Positions 34,947 through 45,107 of a DNA stretch of 64,000 nt are shown in pieces. Position 1 is the stretch's first letter, and every line of letters begins with the position of its first letter. The notes beneath the pieces were generated by a model that saw nothing but the letters and a program-made list of their open reading frames with translations, ran no database searches and was not told the origin of the DNA. Both the position numbers and the translations under genes were made by a program. Origin of the DNA: Clostridiaceae bacterium (GTDB taxonomy: Bacteria; Bacillota; Clostridia; Saccharofermentanales; DTU023); NCBI GenBank assembly GCA_012838135.1, contig DUPV01000072.1, forward strand, positions 1 to 64,000, given 5' to 3'.

Positions 34947-36231
34947 CGCGTTTAACGCCGGCAGCAACTGCAGGTTTTTTGTATTTTGGCTTGCCGGTCT
35001 TATTGCAGCTATCGGTAGCGGGATGACATCCTTCGGAATCGGAGTTTATGTTTTTGAAAGGACGGATTCTGCTTTTGTTAAGTCAATGATCAGCTTGGCT
35101 GCCTTTCTGCCTACGATTGTTGTAGGACCTTTTGCAGGCGCCCTTGCAGATCGTTTCGATCGCAGAAAACTGATAGTTTTAAGTGATGGTCTTTCAACTT
35201 TAGGAGTTCTGCTCATACTTTATGCGGTTTATTTTACAAACAGCAATATCTTCCTCATCGGATGTGGTGTTTTTCTGTCTGCTCTATTTTCATCTATGAT
35301 TGAACCTGCAGCCAAAGCAACAGTCTCTGACATCCTAAATGAAAAAGATTATACAAAAGCCAGCGGACTGCTGCAGCTTGCAGAGTCGGCCAGGTTTCTG
35401 ATATCGCCTGTAATCTGTGCGATGGTAATGGCAAAAGGCGGACTGGAAGCGGTTCTATTCATCGACCTTTTTACCATTCTGAGCACGATAGGTGCGGTTA
35501 TATGCATTTCAAGAGGCTTGGAGTCAAAGGAAAGCACCAACGAGAAAGGCTTAGGCAAACAAAACTTACGTCAGGGGTTTGCTGCGATTAAAAATAATGC
35601 GGGCATTCGGGTACTTGTTATCTTCATGATTTTATTGACCTTTATGGTCGGCTCACTACAGGAACTTTCAACACCTCTTGTTCTGTCTTTTACTGATGCC
35701 AAAGCACTGAGCATGATGATCACAATTGCAGCTTTAGGCATGGTAGCAAGTTCGCTGTATCTTGGTATACGAGAAATTAAGGGAAATAAAATTAAGATTT
35801 TCAGCATTTCCGCTTTTGGAGCAGGAGCGGCTATGGTAGGGTTTGGAATTCAAGAAAAGGTTTGGCTTGTAACACTGTTCGGATTTTTGTTTTTTGCCAC
35901 CTTGCCTTTTATGAATTCAATTGCTGACTATTTCGTCCGGGTCAATATTCCGAATACTTTGCAAGGGCGTGTCTTCGGCATTATCGGCACAATTTCTCAA
36001 ATTGGCTACCTGTTTGCTTATGCTTTTACAGGTTTACTGTCTGATTTTATTTTTCGCCCTCTCCTAAGCGAGGGAGGTCTGCTTGCTTCATCCATTGGGG
36101 CAATAATCGGTGTCGGCACCGGCAGAGGAATCGGTCTATTAATAATGTGTGAGGGATTTGCACTCATGATTTTAGCCATCTTCCTGCCCGCAAGTAAAGG
36201 TCTGTCAGGATTGAAAGGAATAGGAAATTAA
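34930..36231 (+). CDS. MFS efflux transporter (DHA3/MFS_3-like)
   Basis: Twelve-helix exporter of 433 residues. The track starts at 34852 inside the tetR gene; the ATG at 34930 follows GGAGG and gives a normal N-terminus (METKPDAFNAGSNCRFFVFWLAGLIAAIGSG). The loop between helices 2 and 3 has the MFS motif GALADRFDRRKLIVLSDG near 80. The family is that of macrolide and multidrug exporters (MefA-like), but the substrate is unknown. The gene lies between the regulator and an ABC exporter in one operon, with the next gene three bases after its stop. Confidence 0.88.
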   Translation: METKPDAFNAGSNCRFFVFWLAGLIAAIGSGMTSFGIGVYVFERTDSAFVKSMISLAAFLPTIVVGPFAGALADRFDRRKLIVLSDGLSTLGVLLILYAVYFTNSNIFLIGCGVFLSALFSSMIEPAAKATVSDILNEKDYTKASGLLQLAESARFLISPVICAMVMAKGGLEAVLFIDLFTILSTIGAVICISRGLESKESTNEKGLGKQNLRQGFAAIKNNAGIRVLVIFMILLTFMVGSLQELSTPLVLSFTDAKALSMMITIAALGMVASSLYLGIREIKGNKIKIFSISAFGAGAAMVGFGIQEKVWLVTLFGFLFFATLPFMNSIADYFVRVNIPNTLQGRVFGIIGTISQIGYLFAYAFTGLLSDFIFRPLLSEGGLLASSIGAIIGVGTGRGIGLLIMCEGFALMILAIFLPASKGLSGLKGIGN

Positions 36232-36234
36232 GAA

Positions 36235-38541
36235 ATGTTCACAAAGATTATCAGAAACGATTTAAAAGGATCAAAGCTTATAAGCTTTACCATTTTCAGC
36301 TTCATTTTATTCGCAAGTTTTTTATTAAGCACGGTCGGAATTGTTGCCGTTAACTTAAGTGCATCGGTCAATCTTTTTGCAGAAAATGCCAAAGCACCTC
36401 ATTTTCTGCAAATGCACATGGGGAATTTTGATTCTGAAAGCATGCTATCTTTTGCCCAAAATAACAAGCATGTGCAGGATTATCAAACTATGCCTTTTTT
36501 GAATGTGGATGCAAGTGACATTTTAGTAAACGGCATACGGTTCTCGGAAAACAGTCAGGATAACGGGTTTTCTTATCAAAGCGAAAATTTTGATTTTCTT
36601 TTGGATTTAGACAATCGCATCATCTATCCAAAGGAAAGTGAAATTTATATTCCACTCGTTTATTATATAAATGGCAACTTGAAGATAGGAGACAATATCA
36701 CCGTTTCAAATCGGGATTTTACAGTCAAAGGTGCCATTAGGGATGCTCAAATGTCTTCAATGCTTTCTTCATCCAAGAGGTTTTTAATTCATCCGAACGA
36801 TTATGAAAAGATTAAATCAATTGGCAGAGAAGAATTTTTAATCGAATTTTTGTTAAACGACCTTTCGAGTATCAATATGTTTCAAGCCGATTATTCCAAT
36901 GCTAACTTAGAAAGCAACGGGCCTACTATTACCTATTCAATCATCAGGCTGATGAATGCTCTGACCGATGGCATTATGATCGCCATACTTTCTTTAATCG
37001 CTATTTTAATAGTTATCGTCAGCTTTCTCTGTATACGCTTGACCCTGACAGCAAAGATCGAAGATGAATATAAAACTATCGGCGTCTTAAAGGCGATCGG
37101 GATAAGGCTTTCCAACATTAAGAAAATCTATCAGGCGAAATATACTTTGCTATCTTTCTTAGGATGTGTATTCGGTCTAATTCTTTCATTTGTTTTTTCC
37201 GGATTTTTTCTGCAAAATATTCGCATGTTTTTCGGCGAAAATGGAGCTGCACTACCCGCTGCCATCAGTGCTATTATAGGTGCCATGTTCATCTTTTTAA
37301 TTGTCATGTTTTATATCAGTCGCTTTCTTAATCGATTAAAAAAGATGTCGCCCGCATCTGCAATCAATACAGGTATTGTCTCGGATAGTGCATCAAAACT
37401 CAAATATTTTAAGCTAAGAAAACAAAAACTCCTGTCAACAGATTCATTTCTTGGCCTGAATCTTATTTTGACACGTAAAAAGACCTATTTAACTTTCGTG
37501 ATAATTCTAATCATTGCGTCATTTGTTATGATTTTACCTAATAACATTTATTCTTCCCTTGCATCTGACAAGTTCATAACCTATATGGGACTTGGAAACG
37601 GACAAGCTATGATGATATTGCCCGGCAGTGATCAATTAAACGATTTAGATACATACTTGAAAAATGATCAGGATGTTGGGGATTATGCCATTTATGACAA
37701 TAAAAGTTATGAGTTTATGCTGGATGATAACACCGTGAGCAAGATGTGGCTTACTTTGGGCAATCACGATCAATTCCCTGTTTTGTACACAACAGGTCAT
37801 GCACCGCAACATGACAATGAGATTGCTCTTTCTTATTTAAATGCATCCGGTCTTGAGAAAGAAATCGGTGATACCTTATCGCTTATTATTAACCGCCAGA
37901 GGATCGACCTTGTCATAACCGGAATCTATTCAGATATCACTAATGGCGGGAAAACCGCACGAGCAGCTTTTTCTGACGCAGTAACACCTTCTTTGAGCAA
38001 AAGCGTTCTGATGAACTTTAAGCAAGATATATCGGTCAATGAAAAAATAAAGTCCTTGGAACAAGTCTATCCGAATGCTAAAGTGTACCATATCGAATCA
38101 TATCGGGATGCTGTTTTCGGTTCAACCTTAAACAGTATCAGAACATCGGGTATCACTGCCATAATTTTGTCGATCGGCTTAACATTTTTAATCACACTTT
38201 TGTTTATCAATATGCTTGTTGTTAAGGATCGACAAAATATTTCGATCCTCAAGTCTGTCGGATTTACTTATAAAAATCTGCGTAAACAGTATATGACCGG
38301 ATCACTCTTACTTGTCATTGTCAGCATGATTTTGGGAATGCTGCTTGTAAGCACTTTAGGTCAAGCTATCGCAGGAAGTTTTATCCAAACAATGGGTATA
38401 GCGAATTTCAAATTTGATATAAACAAGCTTTTTGTTCTCTTTATAGCACCGATATGTATGGTAACAACTGTTTATATCGGAACCGGGCTTACTACTCGTT
38501 CAATTAAAGAAATGAAATTATCGGATTACATTAGGGGGTAA
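36235..38541 (+). CDS. ABC transporter permease, FtsX/MacB-like
   Basis: Large permease of 768 residues with two FtsX-type units. One helix at the N-terminus (about 18-40) is followed by an extracellular domain of about 200 residues and three helices near 240-380. A second helix near 420 is followed by another extracellular domain and three helices near 640-760. The SILKSVGFTYKNLRKQY segment near 662 is the coupling part. The ATPase gene follows after two bases. Such permease/ATPase pairs export or resist antimicrobial peptides and lipids by MacB-like mechanotransmission. AGGAAAT precedes the ATG. Confidence 0.88.
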   Translation: MFTKIIRNDLKGSKLISFTIFSFILFASFLLSTVGIVAVNLSASVNLFAENAKAPHFLQMHMGNFDSESMLSFAQNNKHVQDYQTMPFLNVDASDILVNGIRFSENSQDNGFSYQSENFDFLLDLDNRIIYPKESEIYIPLVYYINGNLKIGDNITVSNRDFTVKGAIRDAQMSSMLSSSKRFLIHPNDYEKIKSIGREEFLIEFLLNDLSSINMFQADYSNANLESNGPTITYSIIRLMNALTDGIMIAILSLIAILIVIVSFLCIRLTLTAKIEDEYKTIGVLKAIGIRLSNIKKIYQAKYTLLSFLGCVFGLILSFVFSGFFLQNIRMFFGENGAALPAAISAIIGAMFIFLIVMFYISRFLNRLKKMSPASAINTGIVSDSASKLKYFKLRKQKLLSTDSFLGLNLILTRKKTYLTFVIILIIASFVMILPNNIYSSLASDKFITYMGLGNGQAMMILPGSDQLNDLDTYLKNDQDVGDYAIYDNKSYEFMLDDNTVSKMWLTLGNHDQFPVLYTTGHAPQHDNEIALSYLNASGLEKEIGDTLSLIINRQRIDLVITGIYSDITNGGKTARAAFSDAVTPSLSKSVLMNFKQDISVNEKIKSLEQVYPNAKVYHIESYRDAVFGSTLNSIRTSGITAIILSIGLTFLITLLFINMLVVKDRQNISILKSVGFTYKNLRKQYMTGSLLLVIVSMILGMLLVSTLGQAIAGSFIQTMGIANFKFDINKLFVLFIAPICMVTTVYIGTGLTTRSIKEMKLSDYIRG

Positions 38542-38543
38542 AT

Positions 38544-39293
38544 ATGACTAGAATCATTGAAGCACAAAAAATCACTAAAATATTTGGTCAGGAAAAAAAT
38601 CAGACAATCGCTCTAAACGATGTATCTATTTTCATTACGGCAAATGAATTTGTTTGCGTGATGGGACCTTCCGGATCAGGCAAATCAACACTTTTATTTG
38701 CTGTAAGTGGAATGGATATGATTGATAAGGGTAGCGTTTCTATTAATGGGGTACCACTTTACGACATGGATGAACAAAAGCTGGCAGACTTTAGACGCAA
38801 AAAAATGGGGTTTGTGTTTCAAAATCCCACAATGCTTCCCAGTTTAGATATTTTAGATAATATAATGCTTCCGAGCTACGAAGATTATAAAAAAGACAAA
38901 TCGAAATTGAGTCAAATGGCGCTCAAGTTGATGAAATTGACCGGTATAGAAGGTATTGAGAATCGAAAAATAACCGAAGTTTCCGGCGGGCAGCTCCAAA
39001 GGGCATCCATTTGCCGAGCCATTCTGCATAATCCGGATATCCTGTTCGGAGATGAACCGACCGGTGCTCTAAATTCAAAATCATCTGAGGAAATTTTGGA
39101 CATATTTGAACAGCTGAACAAGAAGGGTATGACCATCCTGCTCGTTACCCACGATCCGAAAGTTGCAGCAAGAGCCGGAAGGATTATATTCATGAAGGAC
39201 GGCGCTTTAGAATCAGAACTTAATTTTGAAAATGAAAATCAGCATACGAGATTAGACCTTATTAACCAAAAAATGTCTGAGCTGGGCATATAG
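38544..39293 (+). CDS. ABC transporter ATPase, MacB/LolD-like
   Basis: ATPase of 249 residues. Walker A is GPSGSGKST near 43, Q-loop FQNPTMLPSLDILDNI near 93, signature VSGGQLQRASICRAI near 147 and Walker B ILFGDEPTGALNSKS, all in the form typical of MacB/LolD/BceA-type ATPases. A D-loop and the switch His (LLVTHDPKVAA) are present, so it should be active. It belongs with the preceding permease. A weak hairpin (GGATTT/AAATCC) and a T-rich stretch follow the stop. Confidence 0.92.
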   Translation: MTRIIEAQKITKIFGQEKNQTIALNDVSIFITANEFVCVMGPSGSGKSTLLFAVSGMDMIDKGSVSINGVPLYDMDEQKLADFRRKKMGFVFQNPTMLPSLDILDNIMLPSYEDYKKDKSKLSQMALKLMKLTGIEGIENRKITEVSGGQLQRASICRAILHNPDILFGDEPTGALNSKSSEEILDIFEQLNKKGMTILLVTHDPKVAARAGRIIFMKDGALESELNFENENQHTRLDLINQKMSELGI

Positions 39294-39375
39294 GGATTTG
39301 CTGTTAGAAATCCGATTCTATTTGATTTTTTAATTCAAGTAAAACCTCAATATACTCGTCAGGTAAGTCTGAATT

Positions 39376-40257
39376 TCAATTGGAATTGTCTAAAAATTTA
39401 TCTAGTTCAGGTAAAATTTGCCTGGCCTGACGATAGCCTTGTTGGTAGTTGGCTTCCAAAGCAGCCAAATCCCGACAGCTACTGTCAATTGCCATCTTCT
39501 CCGGATAGATTAAAAAAGCCTGACCGGATTTTTTCAATGCTGAAAGTTCGTCCAGAGTTTTATTATAGTTGAAATGACGTTTAGTCAGCAGTTTAAATAA
39601 TTGAGGGTACCTTCTTAAATAAAGACGTAAAAAAGGCATATGCGACTGTGCCGATTTGCGATAACCTTTTTCACGGGTCAATACGACAACAAAGCGGTTC
39701 ATTCCGTCATTTTTTGCAGTTTCAAGTTCTATACCGTTGCGCAAACCGCCATCAAAATAGATTTTTCCATCAATAGTCAAAGGTGGCATCATAATGGGTA
39801 AAGTAGAAGAAGCTCTTACTGCTTGAACTACGTCTTCGAGTTTGGTGAGTTGCGTTTTATCCCAAAATCGCGGTAAAGCCGAATCTGCTTCGATTGCACT
39901 GATTTTCATACGAGCCGGATTTGCATTAAAAGTTGATATGTCAAAAGGTAAAATACTATGACAGGTTTCTTCATAGATCCACTTAGCATTAAAGAAGCCA
40001 TTGCCTTTCACAAAATGTTTCCAGCCGCCAAATTCAGGATATTTTGCCAAATCAATAAAAGACTCTTTGGCACGTTTTTGATCACGCGAAAGATAGTTAA
40101 CAGTACAGGAAGCTCCTGCTGAAACTCCGCAAACGTAATCAAAATAATATTTTTCTTCTAAAAACACATTGAGTACACCGGAGCTGAAACTGGCACGCAT
40201 GCCTCCACCTTCAAATATTAACGCTACATTATGAATATTGTTTTTCAGCTTTTCCAT
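39376..40257 (-). CDS. Patatin-like phospholipase family protein
   Basis: Serine acyl hydrolase of the patatin family, 293 residues, most like the YjjU/RssA-type branch. The oxyanion loop is EGGGMR near 17. The nucleophile elbow is GVSAGA near 45 (Gly-X-Ser-X-Gly), and the catalytic Asp is in FDGGLRNG near 172. There is no signal peptide, so the protein is cytoplasmic and may act on membrane lipids from inside. The gene follows pulA after 34 bases on the same strand, with no clear Shine-Dalgarno before the ATG, so it may be coupled to pulA. Confidence 0.85.
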   Translation of the reverse strand: MEKLKNNIHNVALIFEGGGMRASFSSGVLNVFLEEKYYFDYVCGVSAGASCTVNYLSRDQKRAKESFIDLAKYPEFGGWKHFVKGNGFFNAKWIYEETCHSILPFDISTFNANPARMKISAIEADSALPRFWDKTQLTKLEDVVQAVRASSTLPIMMPPLTIDGKIYFDGGLRNGIELETAKNDGMNRFVVVLTREKGYRKSAQSHMPFLRLYLRRYPQLFKLLTKRHFNYNKTLDELSALKKSGQAFLIYPEKMAIDSSCRDLAALEANYQQGYRQARQILPELDKFLDNSN

Positions 40258-40291
40258 ATTAAACTAAATTTTGAATCACATATTCAGTGCA

Positions 40292-42277
40292 CTAAATCTC
40301 TGAATCAGTTAGTAAATCAGTTTCAGGTGCGGGACAGCCGTTGATTTTTTCCAGGACCAGAGTTGAGAGCGGACTGATGTTAATCATATTACCGCCTTCC
40401 TCCAGTTCCAGGATTCTTGGTTGATCTATAAAGTATCCGTTATCGGCAAAATATATTTTGTAGGTTCCGGCATCAATTAAAGTCGGACTGAAACCCTCAG
40501 AGGCATTAAAGAATACCCAAAAATCAACATGATGAGAATTTTCACTGTGGATACGCATTTTAATTAAATGATCCGATAAAAAATCTACTTGAACATTTTT
40601 CAAAATCTCATTGAATGTATGATAATGGAAAACCTGATGTTCCTTGCGGAATTGGACTAAAGCACGAAAATAATCGACTGAATAACGATTTGTTTGAGAC
40701 CAGACTATTTGATTGACTGAATCCGGTGAATTATAGCTATTCGGATTACCGAATTTTGTACGCATAAATTCTTGTCCGGAATGGATAAATGCCACACCTT
40801 GTGAGAGCAAAACCATACTGTTCGCCAAGTTCTGTCTGCGTTCATATTCTTCAAAACTTCGCATCGGTAAAGAAGAAGTAATTTGATCAAATAAAGTATA
40901 ATTGTCGTGTGCTGCAACATATTGAACCATTTGGCCCGGTCTGAAATAACGTTCAGCCAACAGATCATAGTTGAGAAAATTAGAATCGGTTTCACCGCCG
41001 GCAGCAAATCCTTGAGTGTATTTATCAAATACATTGCCGCGGATCGAGTTGCGAAATTGATCATTAAAGAAACCGATGCCGCGTAATATATGCGAACGGG
41101 CTGCCGTTGTACGTAAAACTTCCGGCAAGACATCGCCCATATTCCAACCTTCACCGAGCATAATGATCGAGGGATCAATTTCGTCCAATTGCTCACGAAC
41201 AGTCCGCATGGTAAATACATCAAGAATACCTAAAAGATCAAATCTGAAACCGTCTAAATTGTATTCTTGTGCCCAATATAAAACGCTGTCCGTAATATAT
41301 TTACTGACCATACTTCTTTCACTTGCGACTTCATTGCCGCAAAAAGTTCCGTTTGCCAGTTTACCGTCGGCCGTATGACGAAAATAATAACCCGGAACCA
41401 AAACCGTAAAAGGATGTGCCGTAACGTCGTAAACATGATTATAAACCACATCCATAATGACTCTCAAACCTTTGTCATGGAGAGCCTGAATCATCTCTTT
41501 AACTTCACGAATTCTGGCTAGCGGATTATAAGGATCAGTTGCAAATGAACCCTCCGGCACATTATAATTGGCAGGATCATAACCCCAATTATATTCAAAC
41601 GAAGGATGTTCTTCGTTAACGGTTGCAAAATCATAAAAGGGCATCAACTGAACATGGGTTATGCCAAGAGAAGTCAAATAATCCAGACCGACTGGCAAAC
41701 CATCCTGATTGGTTCGACCGGTTTCCGTTAATCCCAGATATTTACCTTTATGTTCTATGTCTGTATCGGGATAAATGGTAAAATCACGAATACTCATTTC
41801 ATAGATAACTGCATCAACCGATCTGGTAAAATCCATTCTGCGTTGATTCCAGTTTTCCGGTTGGGTTCGATCTAAATCCAATACGACCGAATGACCGCTG
41901 TTAACTGTTGTCGCAATACTATACGGATCATGACAGATTCTCTGCTCACCGTTATCATAAGTAACACGCAAACGATAAATTAACAAATGAAGATCAGTAT
42001 CAATTTTTAAATTCCAGACACCCTTTTCCAGATATTCCATCGGCCAGACTGCCACCGGTTCAACAGGAATATCATAATCCTCCGACCAAAATCCATAACT
42101 GAGAATCTCAATATTTTTGACAACCGGAGACCATACTTTAAAGACTGTTCTGCTTTTTTTATATACAAAACCCAATTTTCCGGAAAAATGATAATCCTGG
42201 CGAAATTCTAAAGAACCATAATCATATTTTTCCAAAAAAGGATTTACAAAATTATAGTAATCTTTTTGAGATTGCAT
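40292..42277 (-). CDS. pulA: Type I pullulanase
   Basis: Debranching enzyme that cleaves alpha-1,6 links in pullulan and glycogen limit dextrins; 661 residues, no signal peptide, so intracellular. An N-terminal CBM48-like domain (about 25-130; FVYKKSRTVFKVWSP) precedes the GH13_14 catalytic domain. The type I signature YNWGYDPANYNVPEGS lies near 233. Catalytic residues sit in GFRFDLLG (nucleophile Asp, near 344), MLGEGW (acid/base Glu, near 372) and AAHDNYTLFD (near 457). A C-terminal beta domain completes it. It fits the GH13 glucosidase and sugar symporter at 59.6-63 kb, which could handle the released oligosaccharides. Confidence 0.94.
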   Translation of the reverse strand: MQSQKDYYNFVNPFLEKYDYGSLEFRQDYHFSGKLGFVYKKSRTVFKVWSPVVKNIEILSYGFWSEDYDIPVEPVAVWPMEYLEKGVWNLKIDTDLHLLIYRLRVTYDNGEQRICHDPYSIATTVNSGHSVVLDLDRTQPENWNQRRMDFTRSVDAVIYEMSIRDFTIYPDTDIEHKGKYLGLTETGRTNQDGLPVGLDYLTSLGITHVQLMPFYDFATVNEEHPSFEYNWGYDPANYNVPEGSFATDPYNPLARIREVKEMIQALHDKGLRVIMDVVYNHVYDVTAHPFTVLVPGYYFRHTADGKLANGTFCGNEVASERSMVSKYITDSVLYWAQEYNLDGFRFDLLGILDVFTMRTVREQLDEIDPSIIMLGEGWNMGDVLPEVLRTTAARSHILRGIGFFNDQFRNSIRGNVFDKYTQGFAAGGETDSNFLNYDLLAERYFRPGQMVQYVAAHDNYTLFDQITSSLPMRSFEEYERRQNLANSMVLLSQGVAFIHSGQEFMRTKFGNPNSYNSPDSVNQIVWSQTNRYSVDYFRALVQFRKEHQVFHYHTFNEILKNVQVDFLSDHLIKMRIHSENSHHVDFWVFFNASEGFSPTLIDAGTYKIYFADNGYFIDQPRILELEEGGNMINISPLSTLVLEKINGCPAPETDLLTDSEI

Positions 42278-42414
42278 CTTACTTCTGTCCTAACTTTAAA
42301 AATGTATCATTCTATGATATCTCATAATGAACTTCTGTATGTTAAATAAATATTCAACGTATGTTAACTGTTATCCGGCATTACGCCCAAAGTGTATCGT
42401 CCTTCAATGAATAA

Positions 42415-43128
42415 CTAAATCCAAAGTCCTCCGTTAACATTAATTACTTCACCTGTTATGTATTCCTGTTCAGCTAAAAACAATGCTGTTTGAGCGATCT
42501 CTTCCGGTTTGCCCAAACGTAATAACGGAATTTCCCGGATCAGTTTTTTAATTTCAGCTGACGAGTAGTCATTTAACATATCCGTGTCAATCACTCCCGG
42601 AGCAATTGCATTAACCCTTACGTTACATGGTGCCAATTCTTTGGCTAAAGCCTTCGTCAGGCCGATAATTCCGGCTTTCATCGTCGAATAATGAACTTCA
42701 CAGGCTGCACCCGTTACACCCCAAATTGAGCTGATATTAATGATGCAACCTGATTTTTGTTTAACCATCCCGGGATAAACTTTTTGTGCTAATAAAAAAT
42801 ATGCTTTTAAATTCGTTGCTTGAATTTTATCCCAATCCGCCTCTGTAATTTGATCAAATAATTTGTTTTCTGCAATCGAAGCATTATTAATTAAAACATC
42901 AAGCGGTTGCTCAATTTTTGAAAACAAAAGATCAATTTCTGATTTATTGCTAAGTTCAACCGGAAGCGGAATCAGATTGGTCGGATCAGGCAAGGTTTTT
43001 TGCAATTCAAATAAGCTATCTTTAGTCCGGTTATAAGTTGCATAAACCTGATAATCATTAGCTAAAAATAAGTTTGTCATCGCATATCCGATGCCACGAG
43101 ATCCACCGGTAATTAAAATACTCTTCAT
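42415..43128 (-). CDS. SDR-family oxidoreductase (3-oxoacyl-ACP reductase-like)
   Basis: Short-chain dehydrogenase/reductase of 237 residues. The cofactor motif is TGGSRGIG near 7-14, with Arg after Ser, typical of NADP users. NNAS lies near 87, and the active site ISSIWG...HYSTMKAG near 130-150 gives Ser, Tyr and Lys. FabG has the same layout and length, and INVNGGLWI ends the protein as in FabG. Since it stands alone and is not in a fatty-acid cluster, the substrate is open. AAAGAGA precedes the ATG. Confidence 0.85.
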   Translation of the reverse strand: MKSILITGGSRGIGYAMTNLFLANDYQVYATYNRTKDSLFELQKTLPDPTNLIPLPVELSNKSEIDLLFSKIEQPLDVLINNASIAENKLFDQITEADWDKIQATNLKAYFLLAQKVYPGMVKQKSGCIINISSIWGVTGAACEVHYSTMKAGIIGLTKALAKELAPCNVRVNAIAPGVIDTDMLNDYSSAEIKKLIREIPLLRLGKPEEIAQTALFLAEQEYITGEVINVNGGLWI

Positions 43129-43586
43129 ACACGTCTCTTTGTTTATCTTCTCGCAAATACATTAAAAGTATTATACATTAAGAAATGATAATAATTGGCA
43201 TATATGTTACACAATTATCTTAAAAAATCGTTACACCAGTTTTTAATGTTTTTTATTAAAATATTATTAAACTATGTTTTTAATGTTCTTATCTGCAATA
43301 ATCATTTATAATATTAATAGTTTGTCACCTGTGTAGCTTATTGTTAATTGTAATACAAGAAGCCTAAAACAGTTTTTAGTATAGCAAAAATATTCTAGCA
43401 ATATTATTGTTTGTTTGACAAATATTTGCTTGAAATTTCAATGCAGAGTGAATTTTATTATAAATGAAACTCAATTTTAGTTTAACTTGAATTAAAGCGT
43501 AAATTTCGATGTTGTAATTAACAATAATAAAATTTTAGAATAAGCATTAAAAACACAAAAAAACAGCTGATTTCGGGAGAATTAAA
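43129..43586. other. AT-rich divergent intergenic region
   Basis: About 460 bases with no gene that I can support. The 12-base direct repeat GTTTTTAATGTT occurs at 43239-43250 and 43276-43287. TATAAT-like boxes are frequent because of composition; TTGACA at 43414 has no good partner. Promoters of the SDR gene and murC must lie here. Confidence 0.45.
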
Positions 43587-45044
43587 ATGCAACTAAATAC
43601 AGAACAATTAAAAGTATTAATTTTTAAACCGAATAATAAAATTTATTTCGTCGGTATCGGCGGCATTTCAATGTGTGGCTTGGCTGAATTGGCACAACAT
43701 CATGGGATGCAAGTTGCAGGATCCGATTTGCACTCTAACAATCGTACCAAATATCTTGAATCTTTGGGTATTGCAATTAACTATCAGCAAACGGCAGACA
43801 ATATTGAAATGTTTGCGCCGGATGTTGTCGTTTATACATTAGCTGTGCCGGTTGATAATCCGGAAAGAATCAAAGCTCGTGAACTCGGCATTCCGGAGAT
43901 TGAACGTGCCGTTTATCTTGGGTTGCTAAATCAGAATTTTAAGCGTTCAATCAACATTGCCGGAACCAATGGCAAAACTACAACAACAGCCATGTGCTCT
44001 TTGATTTTGATTGAACAGGGCTTAGATCCTACAGTTCATCTGGGTGCTGAACTGAAACAATTCAAAACTACCGTCAGACCAGGCTCAGATAATCATTTGA
44101 TGGTTTCAGAAGCTTGTGAATTCGGCAGAAGTTTCCTTCATTTTTATTCGACGACGGCAGCCGTATTAAATATCGACCATGACCATCTTGATGTTTTCCC
44201 GACAATTGAAGATGTTATTTATGCTTTTGCAGAATTTGTCGCTTTACTCGACCCGGGTTCAAACCTGGTTGTACCGGCATTTGATCCGTCAATTCCAAAA
44301 ATGCTGGAGCAGGCATATTTACTCAATCCGGCAATCCGATATAAATTGAATATCTTCAGTTTCGGTTATCCGCAAGACAGATTTGCAGGACAAAAACCTG
44401 ATCTGTGTTGTGACAAATTGGATTTTGTTGAAGGCTATCCGCACTTCAGACTAAGTCTTTCCGGAGAGTATTTCGGAAATTTCAATCTCAAAATCCCGGG
44501 GAAATTTAATGTAGATAATGCAATGGCAGCAATTGCTTGTGCCTACTTAAACGGAGCGGAGACCGAAGCTGCTCGCAAAGCACTGGCTGAATTCGCAGGA
44601 GCTGAAGGCAGATTTACTGAAACCGGATATTATAACGGCGCCAGAATTATCGCCGACTATGCCCATCACCCGAACTCAATTACCAAAACTTTACAAGCTG
44701 CCGAAAACATCCCGCACAAAAATCTCTATGCCGTTTTTCAACCGATCACATATAGTCGAGCCAAAGGTTTCGCAGACGGTTTTGTCGAAGCTTTAGCAAA
44801 AGCAAAAAATCCGATTTTAATGGAAGTTTATGATGACCGGGAAAAAGATCACAATTTTTCTTCTGAAATAATTGCTGAACGAATTAAAGAAAAAGGCGTT
44901 AATGCATTATTTTTCAATTCCCTCACCGAACTGGATAATTATTTACGTAAAGTCCTGGCTGAGGGTGACTTGGCAATTATTATGGGACAAGACGTCAGAA
45001 CCATTGCAGACAATCTCACCGGCAGAACCGATCACTTTATATAA
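43587..45044 (+). CDS. murC: UDP-N-acetylmuramate--L-alanine ligase MurC
   Basis: Cytoplasmic peptidoglycan ligase that adds L-Ala to UDP-MurNAc; 485 residues. The N-terminal Rossmann domain has IYFVGIGGISMCGLAELA near 18. The ATP loop reads GTNGKTTTT near 128, with Asn where most MurC proteins have His. The central domain has SEACEFGRSFLHF and LNIDHDHLD, and the C-terminal domain DYAHHPNSI near 355. These latter motifs are specific to MurC/Mpl, so the assignment holds despite the altered P-loop. GGGAGAA precedes the ATG. It is the only plus-strand gene in the long minus-strand core block and has no operon partner. Confidence 0.92.
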   Translation: MQLNTEQLKVLIFKPNNKIYFVGIGGISMCGLAELAQHHGMQVAGSDLHSNNRTKYLESLGIAINYQQTADNIEMFAPDVVVYTLAVPVDNPERIKARELGIPEIERAVYLGLLNQNFKRSINIAGTNGKTTTTAMCSLILIEQGLDPTVHLGAELKQFKTTVRPGSDNHLMVSEACEFGRSFLHFYSTTAAVLNIDHDHLDVFPTIEDVIYAFAEFVALLDPGSNLVVPAFDPSIPKMLEQAYLLNPAIRYKLNIFSFGYPQDRFAGQKPDLCCDKLDFVEGYPHFRLSLSGEYFGNFNLKIPGKFNVDNAMAAIACAYLNGAETEAARKALAEFAGAEGRFTETGYYNGARIIADYAHHPNSITKTLQAAENIPHKNLYAVFQPITYSRAKGFADGFVEALAKAKNPILMEVYDDREKDHNFSSEIIAERIKEKGVNALFFNSLTELDNYLRKVLAEGDLAIIMGQDVRTIADNLTGRTDHFI

Positions 45045-45107
45045 AGAACTCACATTAAATAAAAAACCGTTCAATCATTCGTAGCTTATAAAAATTGCAT
45101 TTTTTTA

